Of a stretch of 64,000 bases of DNA, positions 1 through 8,952 are shown one piece after another (positions within the stretch are counted from its first letter, which is position 1; each line of letters opens with the position of its first letter). The notes beneath the pieces are model-generated. The model saw only the letters and a program-made list of their open reading frames with translations, did not search any database and had not been told where the DNA came from. A program made the position numbers and the translations under genes. Source of the stretch: an uncultured Clostridia bacterium (lineage in GTDB: Bacteria; Bacillota; Clostridia; Christensenellales; Pumilibacteraceae); assembly GCA_944363615.1 (NCBI GenBank), contig CALVUQ010000005.1:1-64000 (forward strand), given 5' to 3'.

Positions 1-35
1 AAAAAGCGATTCCAATAAAGGAAGTACGCTTTTTT
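1..35. terminator. Weak hairpin with flanking A/T runs, possible bidirectional terminator
   Basis: AAAAAGCG (1-8) pairs with CGCTTTTT (27-34) around an 18-base loop. The minus-strand U32 gene ends about 125 bases away, so this may end its transcript or that of a gene left of the window. Only three GC pairs, so support is modest. Bases 36-159 hold no other feature I can see. Confidence 0.35.
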
Positions 36-159
36 CTTATTATATAATTTATTTCTGACAACGTCAACCCGTAAAAAAATAAAGTTTACTTCTGTAGTAA
101 ACATGTAAACATAATGCCATTTAAACTTTACCTGTTTTCTAAAAAAACAACAAAAAAAA

Positions 160-2385
160 TTAAACGAGTTTTTTATTAAAATAACCGTGCGTGGAATTTG
201 AACAAACAATATTCTGACCGTTTTTTACCGATGTCAGAATTTCTTTTGCGCTATTGTCAGCACCGATAATATCCACGAACATATTTTGAATTTTACGTTT
301 TTTACATTCCGAAATGTTATTGATAAAATTACAGTTAAGCAACTGAGCGTAACAATATTTTATTCTGTAATTTCTTATTAAAAAAACTTTTCCGGTTTCG
401 TCTTTTATTGACATATCTTCACCCTTGCAAGCCAAGCATTTACCGTTATTCAGACTCTTTTTGGGACAATGAGCAAATGTCATAAGCGGAAAGCGCCCGT
501 ATACGTATACAAAATTATGCCCGAATTCATTACCGTCGTATTCGGGCGACATAATTTTGTCAACGGGAAAATCGGAGTTAACGATATTCATCAAAGGTCC
601 CCATAAAACATTTTTACCTTCGGCAATTTCAAGCCCACCGAGATTATTTACAATAACGTGTTTAATCGATGGTGAAGACAGTATCTCAAGTACTTTTCCC
701 AGGTCGCCGTCACGTAAAATCGGAGGAAGAACCAAAAAAACTATTTTACCCGTCTCGTTATAAAATTTTTCTATATCGGTAATGACTTTTTCGTCGTAAA
801 ATTTCGGCATATAAGCCGCATAATCAAAGAGATCAATACAGTCTTTTAATTTCGAAAGATCGTCCACCTGAACCATCACATTGCTTTTATTTACAAAATC
901 AATGTTACGTCCTACAGACAAGTAACTTTCGGTAAAATTAAAATTATATGTCTTTATGTTTGTTTTGTCTTTATTGTATTGCGAAATCAAAAAACTTTCA
1001 AAATCCGAATAAATTTTCCTTCTGAAATCGTTAAGTTGGGATTTAGGCAGAAAAATAGTGCCTTTTATTTCACAATCGAATTTTTCAAGTGAAAATTCGG
1101 TATCTCCGGTTTTTGAAAAGCACTCTTTAAAATCATCTTGCGTTAACGGACTGTTTTTTGCCTCAAGTACTTCAAAATCCGATACAAACGACATTATATG
1201 GGCGCCGCATTTTATAACAGCGCTTAATTTTTCGCCCGCCTGAGCCGAAACGGCAACCTCAATATGCAAAAACCTGCGGCGACTGTTAATTTGGTTTATC
1301 AAATCGATATCTGTCGTAAGATTTACGGAGTCGCCTTGTTTCAAATCTCCGCCAAAGCTGACGCGATTACCGTCGGCAGAAACCAACGAAGAGCCCACTT
1401 CGATTTTATTGCGCAAAAACTTAAGTCCGTCGCCTTTTTTAAGCGGGCCATTCAGCTTCAGTGTAGCCGTTTTACCGTGAATTTCCGAAACTTTTCCTAT
1501 CGTAACACCGATATGCCCTTGTGCATAAGGATATACAACGTTTTCGGTAGGATCATTTAAATATGCTTCACACGAATTTCCGCGGTTAAAAAGTTTTTTA
1601 AGATTTTCGGAAGAATCCTTTTTGCCGCACACTATGGTCTTATAGTGTTTTACGGCTTCCCCCACGTATTCGGGGCGACGCATTCTTCCTTCTATTTTTA
1701 AAGAAGAAACTCCGGCGTCTCGCAAAGCCTCGATTTTATCGGACAAATCCAAATCTTTTGCAGAAAGCCAGTAACCGCTTTTTCCGTTTAGTTCATATTT
1801 CTTACGGCAAAACTGAAGACACCTGCCGCGATTGCCGCTTAGACCGGACACCATGGATGAAAAATAACAGTTTCCCGAAAAAGCAATACAAAGCGCGCCA
1901 TGGACAAAAAATTCGGTTTCAAGTGAAGTATGCGCGGTTATCTGCCTTACATCCTCAAGCAAAGTTTCTCGCGACAGGATGACGCGGCTTACACCGAGTT
2001 TTTCGGCAGCGATTGCTCCTTCAAGATTATGAACGCCGGCTTGTGTACTTAAATGCACAGTTATGTCTGGCATAGTACTATGCAAAAACACAATAAACGG
2101 TATATCTTGAATGATAAACGCATCAACGCCCACAGAATGGGCGTATTTTATAGTAGACAATGCATCGTTATATTCAGAAGGCTTCAGTACGGTATTTACG
2201 GCAAGATATACTTTTACGTTGAAAAGATGGCAATATTTCACAGCGGAATGAAGCTCTTCCCGCGAAAAATTCCCTGCTTTCGCACGTGCGCTGAATGCCG
2301 ATGCACCAAGATAAACCGCGTCGGCACCGTTAATCACCGCGGTTTTCAACGAGGAAAAGTTGCCGGCAGGCGCAAGAATTTCCAT
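160..2385 (-). CDS. Peptidase U32 family protein with C-terminal DUF3656-like region (RlhA/TrhP-type)
   Basis: 741 residues from the ATG at 2385; a TTG six codons earlier is possible but has no ribosome site. The N-terminal half is a U32 barrel starting MEILAPAGN. The family signature lies near residues 156-176 (ETEFFVHGALC...GNCYFSS), and four cysteines (about 166, 173, 189, 193) match the set that holds an iron-sulfur cluster in the RNA-hydroxylating U32 proteins RlhA and TrhP. The long C-terminal part, with further CxxC motifs (GKCLACKG), fits the collagenase/DUF3656 extension. Likely role is prephenate-dependent hydroxylation of rRNA or tRNA rather than proteolysis; this is inference from family. 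It follows pheT by 23 bases, so probably shares the pheST transcript. Confidence 0.85.
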   Translation of the reverse strand: MEILAPAGNFSSLKTAVINGADAVYLGASAFSARAKAGNFSREELHSAVKYCHLFNVKVYLAVNTVLKPSEYNDALSTIKYAHSVGVDAFIIQDIPFIVFLHSTMPDITVHLSTQAGVHNLEGAIAAEKLGVSRVILSRETLLEDVRQITAHTSLETEFFVHGALCIAFSGNCYFSSMVSGLSGNRGRCLQFCRKKYELNGKSGYWLSAKDLDLSDKIEALRDAGVSSLKIEGRMRRPEYVGEAVKHYKTIVCGKKDSSENLKKLFNRGNSCEAYLNDPTENVVYPYAQGHIGVTIGKVSEIHGKTATLKLNGPLKKGDGLKFLRNKIEVGSSLVSADGNRVSFGGDLKQGDSVNLTTDIDLINQINSRRRFLHIEVAVSAQAGEKLSAVIKCGAHIMSFVSDFEVLEAKNSPLTQDDFKECFSKTGDTEFSLEKFDCEIKGTIFLPKSQLNDFRRKIYSDFESFLISQYNKDKTNIKTYNFNFTESYLSVGRNIDFVNKSNVMVQVDDLSKLKDCIDLFDYAAYMPKFYDEKVITDIEKFYNETGKIVFLVLPPILRDGDLGKVLEILSSPSIKHVIVNNLGGLEIAEGKNVLWGPLMNIVNSDFPVDKIMSPEYDGNEFGHNFVYVYGRFPLMTFAHCPKKSLNNGKCLACKGEDMSIKDETGKVFLIRNYRIKYCYAQLLNCNFINNISECKKRKIQNMFVDIIGADNSAKEILTSVKNGQNIVCSNSTHGYFNKKLV

Positions 2386-2408
2386 TTTGTTTGTTCTTTC
2401 CAATATTT

Positions 2409-4790
2409 TTATCTCAGTTTTGCGCCGAATTTATCGCTTAAGGCTTGCATTATAGAACTCATACACTCCTGAATCTGAGTGTCAACAAGAGTTTTTTCGT
2501 CCGATCTCAGTTTTATGCTGAAGGCAAGGCTTTTGTGTCCCGATTCGATTTGTTCACCCTTATAAACGTCGAACAATTCAACCGATTCGCAAAGTTCACA
2601 AGAATTTTTAATACAATCGATAAGCTCCCCTACAGCGTACTTGTCATCAACGATTACGGCAAGATCTCTGTCCACAATCGGGAATTTGGGAAGCGGTTTG
2701 AATTTGACGATGGATTTACTTTTTTCTATAAATCCGCTTAAATCTATTTGCGCCACATAAACGTCGCAATGAATACCGTATGCGTCCGCAACTACCGGGT
2801 GGACTTTACCGAACGAGCCTATTATTTTACCGTCACACACAATGTCGGCACCTATTCCCGGATGTAAATAAGGCGCTACGGTCCTTTGAACCGAATAAGC
2901 GACGTAACCTTCAAGCACCTCGCTGACCGCGGCTTTCAATTTATAGAAATTTTCGTCTTTGCCGCAATATGCAATGCACAATACGTCATGCTCGTCAGGC
3001 AGTTTTTCAAGCGGAAGTTTTTCCGGCAAATAAATTTTCGACAATTCAAACAATCTGAAATCGCCGTTTTTTCGGCTCAGGTTTATGTTGACCACGTTAA
3101 GCATACTGCCCACAAGCTGAGTACGCATTACCGCAAACTCCTCGCTGAGCGGATTGAGAAGACGGATTACGTTTCTTTCGGGAGCATATTCCCCGTATCT
3201 CAGTTTATCGTACTGCTTATAATTTATAAACGAATAGGTATAACACTCATAAGCGCCGAATGAAGTCATGGTAGCTCTTATCGCGTCAAGATTTTTCTGA
3301 CGGATCGTCAAGCCGCCTTTTGTGGGATGAGCGTCTTTTATAAGATCCGAACTCAAATAATCATAGCCGTAGAATCTTATCACTTCTTCGGCAAGATCGG
3401 TATAATTATCGACGTCCTCGCGGAACAGCGGAACCGAACATATCATTTTATCGCCGCGAAGCTCAACGCCGAATTCCAAAGACTTAAGAATTTTGACCAT
3501 TACCGATTGCTTGACTTCGATACCGAAAAGGTCGTTAATTTTGCGAGCCGAAGTTTCAATAACCTTTACTTTCGGCGCTTCGGCGCCGTCTTCGGTTTTG
3601 AGGGAAGTAATTTTACCGGCTTTCAGCTTATAAAACAAGCTTAAAGCACGTTCACGGCCCATTTCAACGCTTGTCCAATCCACGCCTTTTTCATAGCGAG
3701 CGGAGGAATCGGACCTTAGGCCCAACGCCCTTGAAGTACCCCTAACGCTTTCTTTTGCAAAACGCGCTGCCTCTAAAAATACGCTTTTGGTTTCGTCGTT
3801 TATGCCGCTGTACTCGCCGCCCATGACGCCCGCAATGGCTACCGCTTTTTTATCGTCCGCTATTACAAGCATATTAGGATTGAGTTTATATTCTTTGCCG
3901 TCAAGAGCTACGATTTTTTCGTCCTCGAACGCATGCCTTACGTTAATCTGCCCCTCGATAAGCCTTAAATCGAAAGCGTGAAGCGGCTGCCCCACTTCCA
4001 TAAGAACATAGTTTGTTATATCCACTATGTTGTTGATCGGTCTTATACCGACCTGACGAAGCCTGTCACGCATCCATTTGGGGGATTTTTCTATTTTGAT
4101 ATCCGTTATCAGTCTGCCCGTATACAAAGAGCATGCGCTTTTGTCCTCAACTTTCGCAGAAGGAATAGTCAACCCTTCGGACTCGTAAACTTTATAGGTT
4201 AACGAAGGTTTTTTAGCTTTTTTGCCGTATAAAGCGGCGATTTCACGCGACATTCCGTAAACAGACTGACAATCCGCACGGTTTGCGGTAACGGAAATAT
4301 CCAGAACATACTCGTTTAATCCGAGGACGTCTTTAATGTCCGCGCCCACTTCGGCATCGGGCGGCAAAATCAGAATGCCGTTCACCTCCGCCCCTTCTAT
4401 GACGTTGTCGTCGATCATGAGTTCTGCACCCGAGCAGAACATTCCGTAGCTCATGACGCCGCGCAAATCACTGGAAACTATGCGTTTTCCCGTAGGCAAC
4501 AACGAGTCGTTCAGTGCGACGGGAACCTTGTCGCCTGTTTTGATATTTGTGGCGGCGGTAACGATAGTTGTGATTTCTTTGCCGACGTCTACGGTGCAGA
4601 CCTGCAGTTTATCGGCGGAAAAGTGTTTTTTAATGTCGATTATTTTACCGACGACGACGTTTTCTATATTCTCACCGGTATAGATTATCTCCTCTACCTC
4701 GAAGCCTATTCCGAGAAGTTTTTCGGAAAGCTCACGCGGCGTAACATCGATATTTACGAATTCCTTTAACCATCCAAGCGGTAATTTCAT
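2409..4790 (-). CDS. pheT: Phenylalanine--tRNA ligase beta subunit
   Basis: 793 residues, the normal length for bacterial PheT. Near the N-terminus is the OB-fold tRNA-binding domain (about 40-150, with KHFSADKLQVC), then B3/B4 and B5 regions (ALDGKEYKLNPNMLVIAD, GVMGGEYSG), and a C-terminal ferredoxin-like anticodon-binding domain (KFPIVDRDLAVIVDD, about 700-793). With PheS it forms the alpha2beta2 enzyme charging tRNA-Phe; the B3/B4 region edits Tyr-tRNA-Phe. A GGAGG site lies before the ATG at 4790 and only 17 bases separate it from pheS, so expression follows the upstream T-box. Confidence 0.97.
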   Translation of the reverse strand: MKLPLGWLKEFVNIDVTPRELSEKLLGIGFEVEEIIYTGENIENVVVGKIIDIKKHFSADKLQVCTVDVGKEITTIVTAATNIKTGDKVPVALNDSLLPTGKRIVSSDLRGVMSYGMFCSGAELMIDDNVIEGAEVNGILILPPDAEVGADIKDVLGLNEYVLDISVTANRADCQSVYGMSREIAALYGKKAKKPSLTYKVYESEGLTIPSAKVEDKSACSLYTGRLITDIKIEKSPKWMRDRLRQVGIRPINNIVDITNYVLMEVGQPLHAFDLRLIEGQINVRHAFEDEKIVALDGKEYKLNPNMLVIADDKKAVAIAGVMGGEYSGINDETKSVFLEAARFAKESVRGTSRALGLRSDSSARYEKGVDWTSVEMGRERALSLFYKLKAGKITSLKTEDGAEAPKVKVIETSARKINDLFGIEVKQSVMVKILKSLEFGVELRGDKMICSVPLFREDVDNYTDLAEEVIRFYGYDYLSSDLIKDAHPTKGGLTIRQKNLDAIRATMTSFGAYECYTYSFINYKQYDKLRYGEYAPERNVIRLLNPLSEEFAVMRTQLVGSMLNVVNINLSRKNGDFRLFELSKIYLPEKLPLEKLPDEHDVLCIAYCGKDENFYKLKAAVSEVLEGYVAYSVQRTVAPYLHPGIGADIVCDGKIIGSFGKVHPVVADAYGIHCDVYVAQIDLSGFIEKSKSIVKFKPLPKFPIVDRDLAVIVDDKYAVGELIDCIKNSCELCESVELFDVYKGEQIESGHKSLAFSIKLRSDEKTLVDTQIQECMSSIMQALSDKFGAKLR

Positions 4791-4807
4791 ATTTATTAGC
4801 CCTCCGT

Positions 4808-5830
4808 TCAGTTAAACTGCTTCAAAAAACGCAAATCGTTTTCAAATTCCAGACGCATGTCGTTTATTCCGTATCTTATAACGGTAATTCGGTCAAGCCC
4901 GATTCCGAAGGCAAAACCCGTATATTCGTCGGGATTTATATCGCAGTTTTTAAGCACGTTTCTGTTAACCATGCCCGCGCCCAGAATTTCAATCCAACCG
5001 GTACCTTTACATACACGGCAGCCCTTTCCGCCGCAGTACGGACAGGAGGCGTCCACCTCTACGCTGGGTTCGGTAAACGGGAAATACGACGGACGGAATC
5101 TCGTCTTTGTGTTTTCACCGAAGAAAAATCTTGCAAACCTGTCAAGGATACCCTTAAGATCACACATGGTGATGTGATTGTCCACAACAAGCCCTTCTAT
5201 CTGATGAAATACAGGGGAATGCGTAGCGTCAACGTCGTCGGCGCGGAAAACTCTGCCTATGTTTATCATCTTTATGGGAGGCTTGATTTTCTCCATTGTG
5301 CGGATCTGCCCCGCGGAAGTCTGCGTCCTTAAAAGTATATTGGAAGTGATGTAAAACGTATCCTGCATATCGCGTGCGGGATGATTATCGGGCGTATTCA
5401 AAGCCTTGAAATTATAGTAATCCGTTTCAATTTCGGGACTGTCGACAACCATAAAACCCAGCGAAGAAAAGAAATCGATCACGGAATTTTTGACAATGGT
5501 CAGCGGATGAAGACCGCCTTTTTTTCTGTCTTTTCCTTCGATTGTAATGTCTATTTTTTCCTCATCAAGCTTTTTCGAAAGTTCTTCCTCGTAAAGTTTT
5601 TTGAACTTTTTGTCGAAAGCTTCTTCAAGCCTGGTTCTTGCGTCGTTGACGAGTTTTCCCGCCATTGGACGCTTGTCGGCAGGCAAATCCTTAAGATTTC
5701 TGAGTATACCCGTAAGCTCGCCGTTTTTACCAAGGATTTCTACCTTTAACGCAGCAAGCTCTTTGTTGTCGATTACGCTTTCCAGTTTGCAGAAAGTGCG
5801 CTCGACGATTTCTTTCAATTTCTCTTCCAT
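4808..5830 (-). CDS. pheS: Phenylalanine--tRNA ligase alpha subunit
   Basis: 340 residues from the ATG at 5830, chosen because GGAGG precedes it by a few bases; the longer open frame runs back into the T-box terminator and is not real. An N-terminal coiled coil (about 1-90) is followed by the class II catalytic core: motif 2 near 188-213 (GRVFRADDVDATH), motif 3 near 305-320 (FGIGLDRI). A cysteine cluster CPYCGGKGCRVC (about 263-274) is typical of Firmicute PheS. First gene of pheS-pheT-(U32), controlled by the Phe-specific T-box leader. Confidence 0.97.
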   Translation of the reverse strand: MEEKLKEIVERTFCKLESVIDNKELAALKVEILGKNGELTGILRNLKDLPADKRPMAGKLVNDARTRLEEAFDKKFKKLYEEELSKKLDEEKIDITIEGKDRKKGGLHPLTIVKNSVIDFFSSLGFMVVDSPEIETDYYNFKALNTPDNHPARDMQDTFYITSNILLRTQTSAGQIRTMEKIKPPIKMINIGRVFRADDVDATHSPVFHQIEGLVVDNHITMCDLKGILDRFARFFFGENTKTRFRPSYFPFTEPSVEVDASCPYCGGKGCRVCKGTGWIEILGAGMVNRNVLKNCDINPDEYTGFAFGIGLDRITVIRYGINDMRLEFENDLRFLKQFN

Positions 5831-5849
5831 GGTTCCTCCGCAAAAAAAT

Positions 5850-6081
5850 AAAACCCCGGGAAAAATCCCGGGGCGTGATTCACTACGCTGTACCACCCAA
5901 GTTCGCCGCAAGAAAAACGCGGCCTTAAGGCGACCTGTAACGCTGTCGAAGCGGACGCGCCTACTGTTATTCCGCGCGCCGACTGGGCGGTGAATATCCG
6001 TTTTTACGCGTGTATCCTTTCAGCAAGACGGATACTCTCTGTCGGTTGCGTAAAATTCTTATGCCGCTTGATATCGTCGTT
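5850..6081 (-). promoter_or_regulatory. T-box leader, phenylalanine-specific
   Basis: The minus strand carries the T-box core GGGTGGTACAGCG (about 5899-5885) followed by a rho-independent terminator, CCCCGGG/CCCGGGG at 5854-5873 with a T-rich tract. Upstream is a Stem I-like region containing AGAGAG and GCTGAAAG. A UUC codon followed by A at 5994-5992 is the likely specifier, matching phenylalanine. Uncharged tRNA-Phe would stabilise the antiterminator and allow pheST transcription. Confidence 0.93.
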
Positions 6082-6087
6082 GACAAA

Positions 6088-6116
6088 ATTTTAACACAAT
6101 CCGACGACAAAATCAA
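6088..6116 (-). promoter_or_regulatory. Sigma-A-type promoter for the pheS T-box transcript
   Basis: TTGATT (6116-6111), 17-base spacer, TAAAAT (6093-6088) on the minus strand. Predicted start near 6081, just before Stem I of the T-box. It lies directly after the yunB stop codon. Confidence 0.75.
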
Positions 6117-6121
6117 GCGAA

Positions 6122-6784
6122 TTAAGGTATTAAATCCATCATATCCTGCGTACTTGTGGAATGAAGATAAGTATCGGGTATTTTTCCTACGATAACGCTG
6201 TCCAGAATCATAACGTCGGTTTCCGTGTTTATCACGTTGTTGGCACCCGGAAGTATCGCGCTGATTTTTGCGTTTATTTTGAGATATATGCGATGATTGG
6301 TCTGGTTAATACCCGCTTCTTTGAATTCCGAATACAGCTTTGCGGTAACGGACCCTACGGGAACGACCCGAAGATTCAGGTCCGGCCCTTTTCCTGAAAA
6401 AAACATTATTCCGGACAGAGATCCTACTGGGACGTTTATGCCTCGAGTCCCGAGTTCGCTTATCCGCTCCTGAGATTCTATCGTGCTTTTATGCACTATC
6501 GAGTTGACTTCTGAAGAATTTATTCTGATACTGTTGATGTTGTTTTCGTTGTCGTAGCCTATTACAACCATATCCGCATACGAAGGCGATTGTTCCAGCA
6601 CTTCGCTTACGGCTTCGTTGACCGCAGTAACGGCAAGCGCGCGAATCTGTTCTTCAGAAACGGTTTTAAGCACGGGCGCCACCGTCAGCCTTAAATACAG
6701 AATACAGGCGACAAAAAACAAAGCGACCGAAAAAATCGCTATGGTAATTCTTTTGCGTTTTTTGCTTCCCTTGCACTTTGCCAT
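6122..6784 (-). CDS. yunB: Sporulation protein YunB
   Basis: 220 residues. A lysine/arginine-rich N-terminus (MAKCKGSKKRKR) is followed by one membrane segment (about 13-33) and an extracytoplasmic domain. The run GINVPVGSLSGIMFFSGKGP and the repeated 'P-V-G-S' turns match the YunB family, a sigma-E-dependent mother-cell protein needed for full spore properties in Bacillus subtilis. Its exact function is not known. It sits at the end of the sporulation block, 52 bases after spoVAE, but may have its own promoter. Confidence 0.85.
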   Translation of the reverse strand: MAKCKGSKKRKRITIAIFSVALFFVACILYLRLTVAPVLKTVSEEQIRALAVTAVNEAVSEVLEQSPSYADMVVIGYDNENNINSIRINSSEVNSIVHKSTIESQERISELGTRGINVPVGSLSGIMFFSGKGPDLNLRVVPVGSVTAKLYSEFKEAGINQTNHRIYLKINAKISAILPGANNVINTETDVMILDSVIVGKIPDTYLHSTSTQDMMDLIP

Positions 6785-6835
6785 ATTATTATATATGCAA
6801 ACCGCGCGATTTTAGAAACTTCTCCCTAATTAAAT

Positions 6836-7210
6836 TTATTTGGATTTAGGCGCAAAAAACAGAGTTACCAGATAGCTTGCAACGACAGCGACTCCTACTC
6901 CGTAGGCGGTACGCACCAGTCCGCCCGCAAACGCGCCGACGAATCCCACGGTACGCGCAAGATAAATTGCTCCTTTTGCAAGCGACGCACCGAAACCTAT
7001 TATGGGTACGCTTATTCCCGCGCCCAGATATTTATACAGAAAATCGAATACGCCCACCGCCTGAAGAACTATCCCCCCGATAAGAAACAATACCAGAATT
7101 CTTGCGGGGGTAAGCTTTGTTTTTATTATAAGAATCTGCGCTATCGTGCAGATGAGACCGCCCGCCGCAAACACGATAAGATAATTGAGTAAATATTCCC
7201 ACCACATCAT
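6836..7210 (-). CDS. spoVAE: Stage V sporulation protein AE (SpoVAE/SpoVAEB type)
   Basis: 124 residues starting MMWWEYLLNY at 7210, where GGAGAGG lies eight bases upstream. Four hydrophobic segments cover almost the whole protein, as expected for the membrane subunit of the SpoVA channel that moves Ca-dipicolinic acid into the forespore and out on germination. Starts five bases after the end of spoVAD, so it is the last gene of spoVAC-AD-AE. spoVAA, spoVAB and spoVAF are absent, as in many Clostridia that keep only the C-D-E core. Confidence 0.92.
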   Translation of the reverse strand: MMWWEYLLNYLIVFAAGGLICTIAQILIIKTKLTPARILVLFLIGGIVLQAVGVFDFLYKYLGAGISVPIIGFGASLAKGAIYLARTVGFVGAFAGGLVRTAYGVGVAVVASYLVTLFFAPKSK

Positions 7211-7215
7211 CTGTT

Positions 7216-8310
7216 TTACCTCTCCAAAATCACGCCGTGACTTATGCACGGTATAGTTTCACCCTGGTAACAGCTTTGGGAACTCATTAAAGCGCCCGTC
7301 GCAAAATATGCTACTTTGGAATAACTGCCGTCTGACAGTTTGTCGAGAATAAATGAATTTACTACCGAAGCGCTGCAACCGCAACCGCTTCCGCCCTGAT
7401 AACATTTTTGCGTGACGTCGTACACAAGACTTCCGCAATCTATATAGTTTTGCCCCAAAGCATATCCCTTTTCCCGCATAAGATCCCTGAGAATGTCCGA
7501 ACCGAGTTTCCCGAGGTCGCCGGTAATAATAAGGTCGTATTCGTCAGGTCCAGTGCCCGTGTCACGGAAAAGAGCAAGCAGGGAATCCATGGCTGCAGGA
7601 GCCATGCTTGCACCCATGTTGTTAAGATCGTTGGTACCGAAGTCGACGACTCTTCCGAATGTTGCGGATGTGATTTTTACGCCGTCTCCTTCCGAAGAAA
7701 GCAACGTGGCGCCCGCCGCCGTAACCGTCCATTGCGCGTAAGGAGGACGCTGACAACCGTATTCAAGCGGATATCTGAACTGACGTTCCGCCGTCGCGAA
7801 ATGGCTGGCTGTCGCGCACATTATTTTATCGTAATAGCCTGCGCTGATCATGGCAGAGCCTATTGCAAGACTTTCGCTTAAAGTAGAACAAGCGCTGTAC
7901 ACTCCCAGATACGGAATACTCAACTCTCTCGCAGCGTAGCTTGAACTGGTTATCTGATTGAGAAGGTCGCCCGCAATAAAAAGATCGATATCGCCGGCTT
8001 TGACTTTAGCGCTTTCCATCGCTCCGTTTATTGCCGCAAGCAGCATGTCGTATTCGGCTTTTTCAAAAGTCTTTTCATGCATTTTATCGTCGTCGACAAT
8101 TTTATGAAAATATTTTCCTACGGGGCCGCGGCCTTCCTTTTCACCCGCGACAGACATTCTTCCTATTATTTTAGGCGGATTTGCGAAAAATACGGTATGA
8201 CTTTTACCTTTTTTCAAAGCGGGTTTCTTGGGGTGATTCAATGCCGCTTTTGCTTTTAAGTCACTCTTGACAAAGCCGCAATTCTCTCCCTTGTGCAGTA
8301 AAACGTTCAT
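7216..8310 (-). CDS. spoVAD: Stage V sporulation protein AD
   Basis: 364 residues from the ATG at 8310, which overlaps the spoVAC stop (ATGA). The protein has a thiolase-like fold (PYLGVYSACSTLSESLA with Cys about 141 in the nucleophile position; a glycine- and cysteine-rich GGSGCGCSAS near the C-terminus). SpoVAD binds dipicolinic acid and docks on the SpoVA membrane complex; no enzymatic reaction is known. Expected to be expressed in the forespore under sigma-G. Confidence 0.95.
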   Translation of the reverse strand: MNVLLHKGENCGFVKSDLKAKAALNHPKKPALKKGKSHTVFFANPPKIIGRMSVAGEKEGRGPVGKYFHKIVDDDKMHEKTFEKAEYDMLLAAINGAMESAKVKAGDIDLFIAGDLLNQITSSSYAARELSIPYLGVYSACSTLSESLAIGSAMISAGYYDKIMCATASHFATAERQFRYPLEYGCQRPPYAQWTVTAAGATLLSSEGDGVKITSATFGRVVDFGTNDLNNMGASMAPAAMDSLLALFRDTGTGPDEYDLIITGDLGKLGSDILRDLMREKGYALGQNYIDCGSLVYDVTQKCYQGGSGCGCSASVVNSFILDKLSDGSYSKVAYFATGALMSSQSCYQGETIPCISHGVILER

Positions 8311-8783
8311 GCTCCGAATCTCCCGAAAATGATAAGATGCAAAAGCCCGGCTACGGTGGACCACACCACGCCGTTTACTATAACCGGACCTACGATTGAA
8401 AACATCTTCACGCTTGTACCGAAAATTATTCCTTCGCTTTTGAATTCCATGGCCGCGCTGGACATGGCGTTCGCAAAGCCGGTAATGGGCAGAAAAGAAC
8501 CCGCTCCTCCCCTTCGGCCGATTACGTCGTAAAACCCTAGTCCTGTTAAAAGAATTGCAAGAGAAATCAGCGTCATGGAGGTAATGTTGCTTATCATGTC
8601 CACGGAAAGCTCGGGAAATATCAAAGCGTACAAGTCGCCTAATCCCTCGCCTATAAAACAGGTAAGTCCGCCTATCCAGAAGCTGTTAAATAAAGACCTG
8701 AGCGGCGACGTCGAAGGAGAAACCGCCTTGACGTATTTTTCATACCTTTCGTTTCTTGTTTTAACGTAAGCATTATCTGACAT
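8307..8783 (-). CDS. spoVAC: Stage V sporulation protein AC
   Basis: 158 residues with several membrane helices and the family segments FWIGGLTCFIGEGLGDLY and GRRGGAGSFLPITGFANAMS. SpoVAC is the mechanosensitive pore component of the DPA channel. Its ATG lies inside the end of a 31-codon ORF (GATGTCAGATAA), and its stop overlaps spoVAD, so the three frames are translationally coupled. Confidence 0.95.
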   Translation of the reverse strand: MSDNAYVKTRNERYEKYVKAVSPSTSPLRSLFNSFWIGGLTCFIGEGLGDLYALIFPELSVDMISNITSMTLISLAILLTGLGFYDVIGRRGGAGSFLPITGFANAMSSAAMEFKSEGIIFGTSVKMFSIVGPVIVNGVVWSTVAGLLHLIIFGRFGA

Positions 8784-8868
8784 CTTTTACGACACCTTCT
8801 TCATAATAAATTTCGTTATCGGTTACGTTTATTTCGCCTGAAATGTCGCGCTCTTTCCTTTTCATCAT
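8773..8868 (-). CDS. 31-residue ORF translationally coupled to spoVAC
   Basis: Two adjacent ATG codons (8868 and 8865) follow an AGAGGTGCTT ribosome site. The peptide begins MMKRKERDISGEINVTDNEI and is acidic towards its end. Its last codons overlap the spoVAC start. It may be a real micropeptide of the spoVA operon or a leader that sets spoVAC translation. I do not recognise it. The good ribosome site and exact coupling favour translation. Confidence 0.55.
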   Translation of the reverse strand: MMKRKERDISGEINVTDNEIYYEEGVVKDVR

Positions 8869-8920
8869 AAGCACCTCTTTGCTTAATATTGCTTTTAACA
8901 TGGTTTTTTATTCCGCGCAC

Positions 8921-8952
8921 AAAAAAACGGAGGTTATCCGATTACCTCCGTT
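8921..8952 (-). terminator. Rho-independent terminator after sigF
   Basis: On the minus strand ACGGAGGTAA and its complement AACCTCCGT form a strong stem, followed by seven T. It abuts the sigF stop codon (8953-8955), ending the spoIIA operon before the spoVA genes. Confidence 0.9.
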
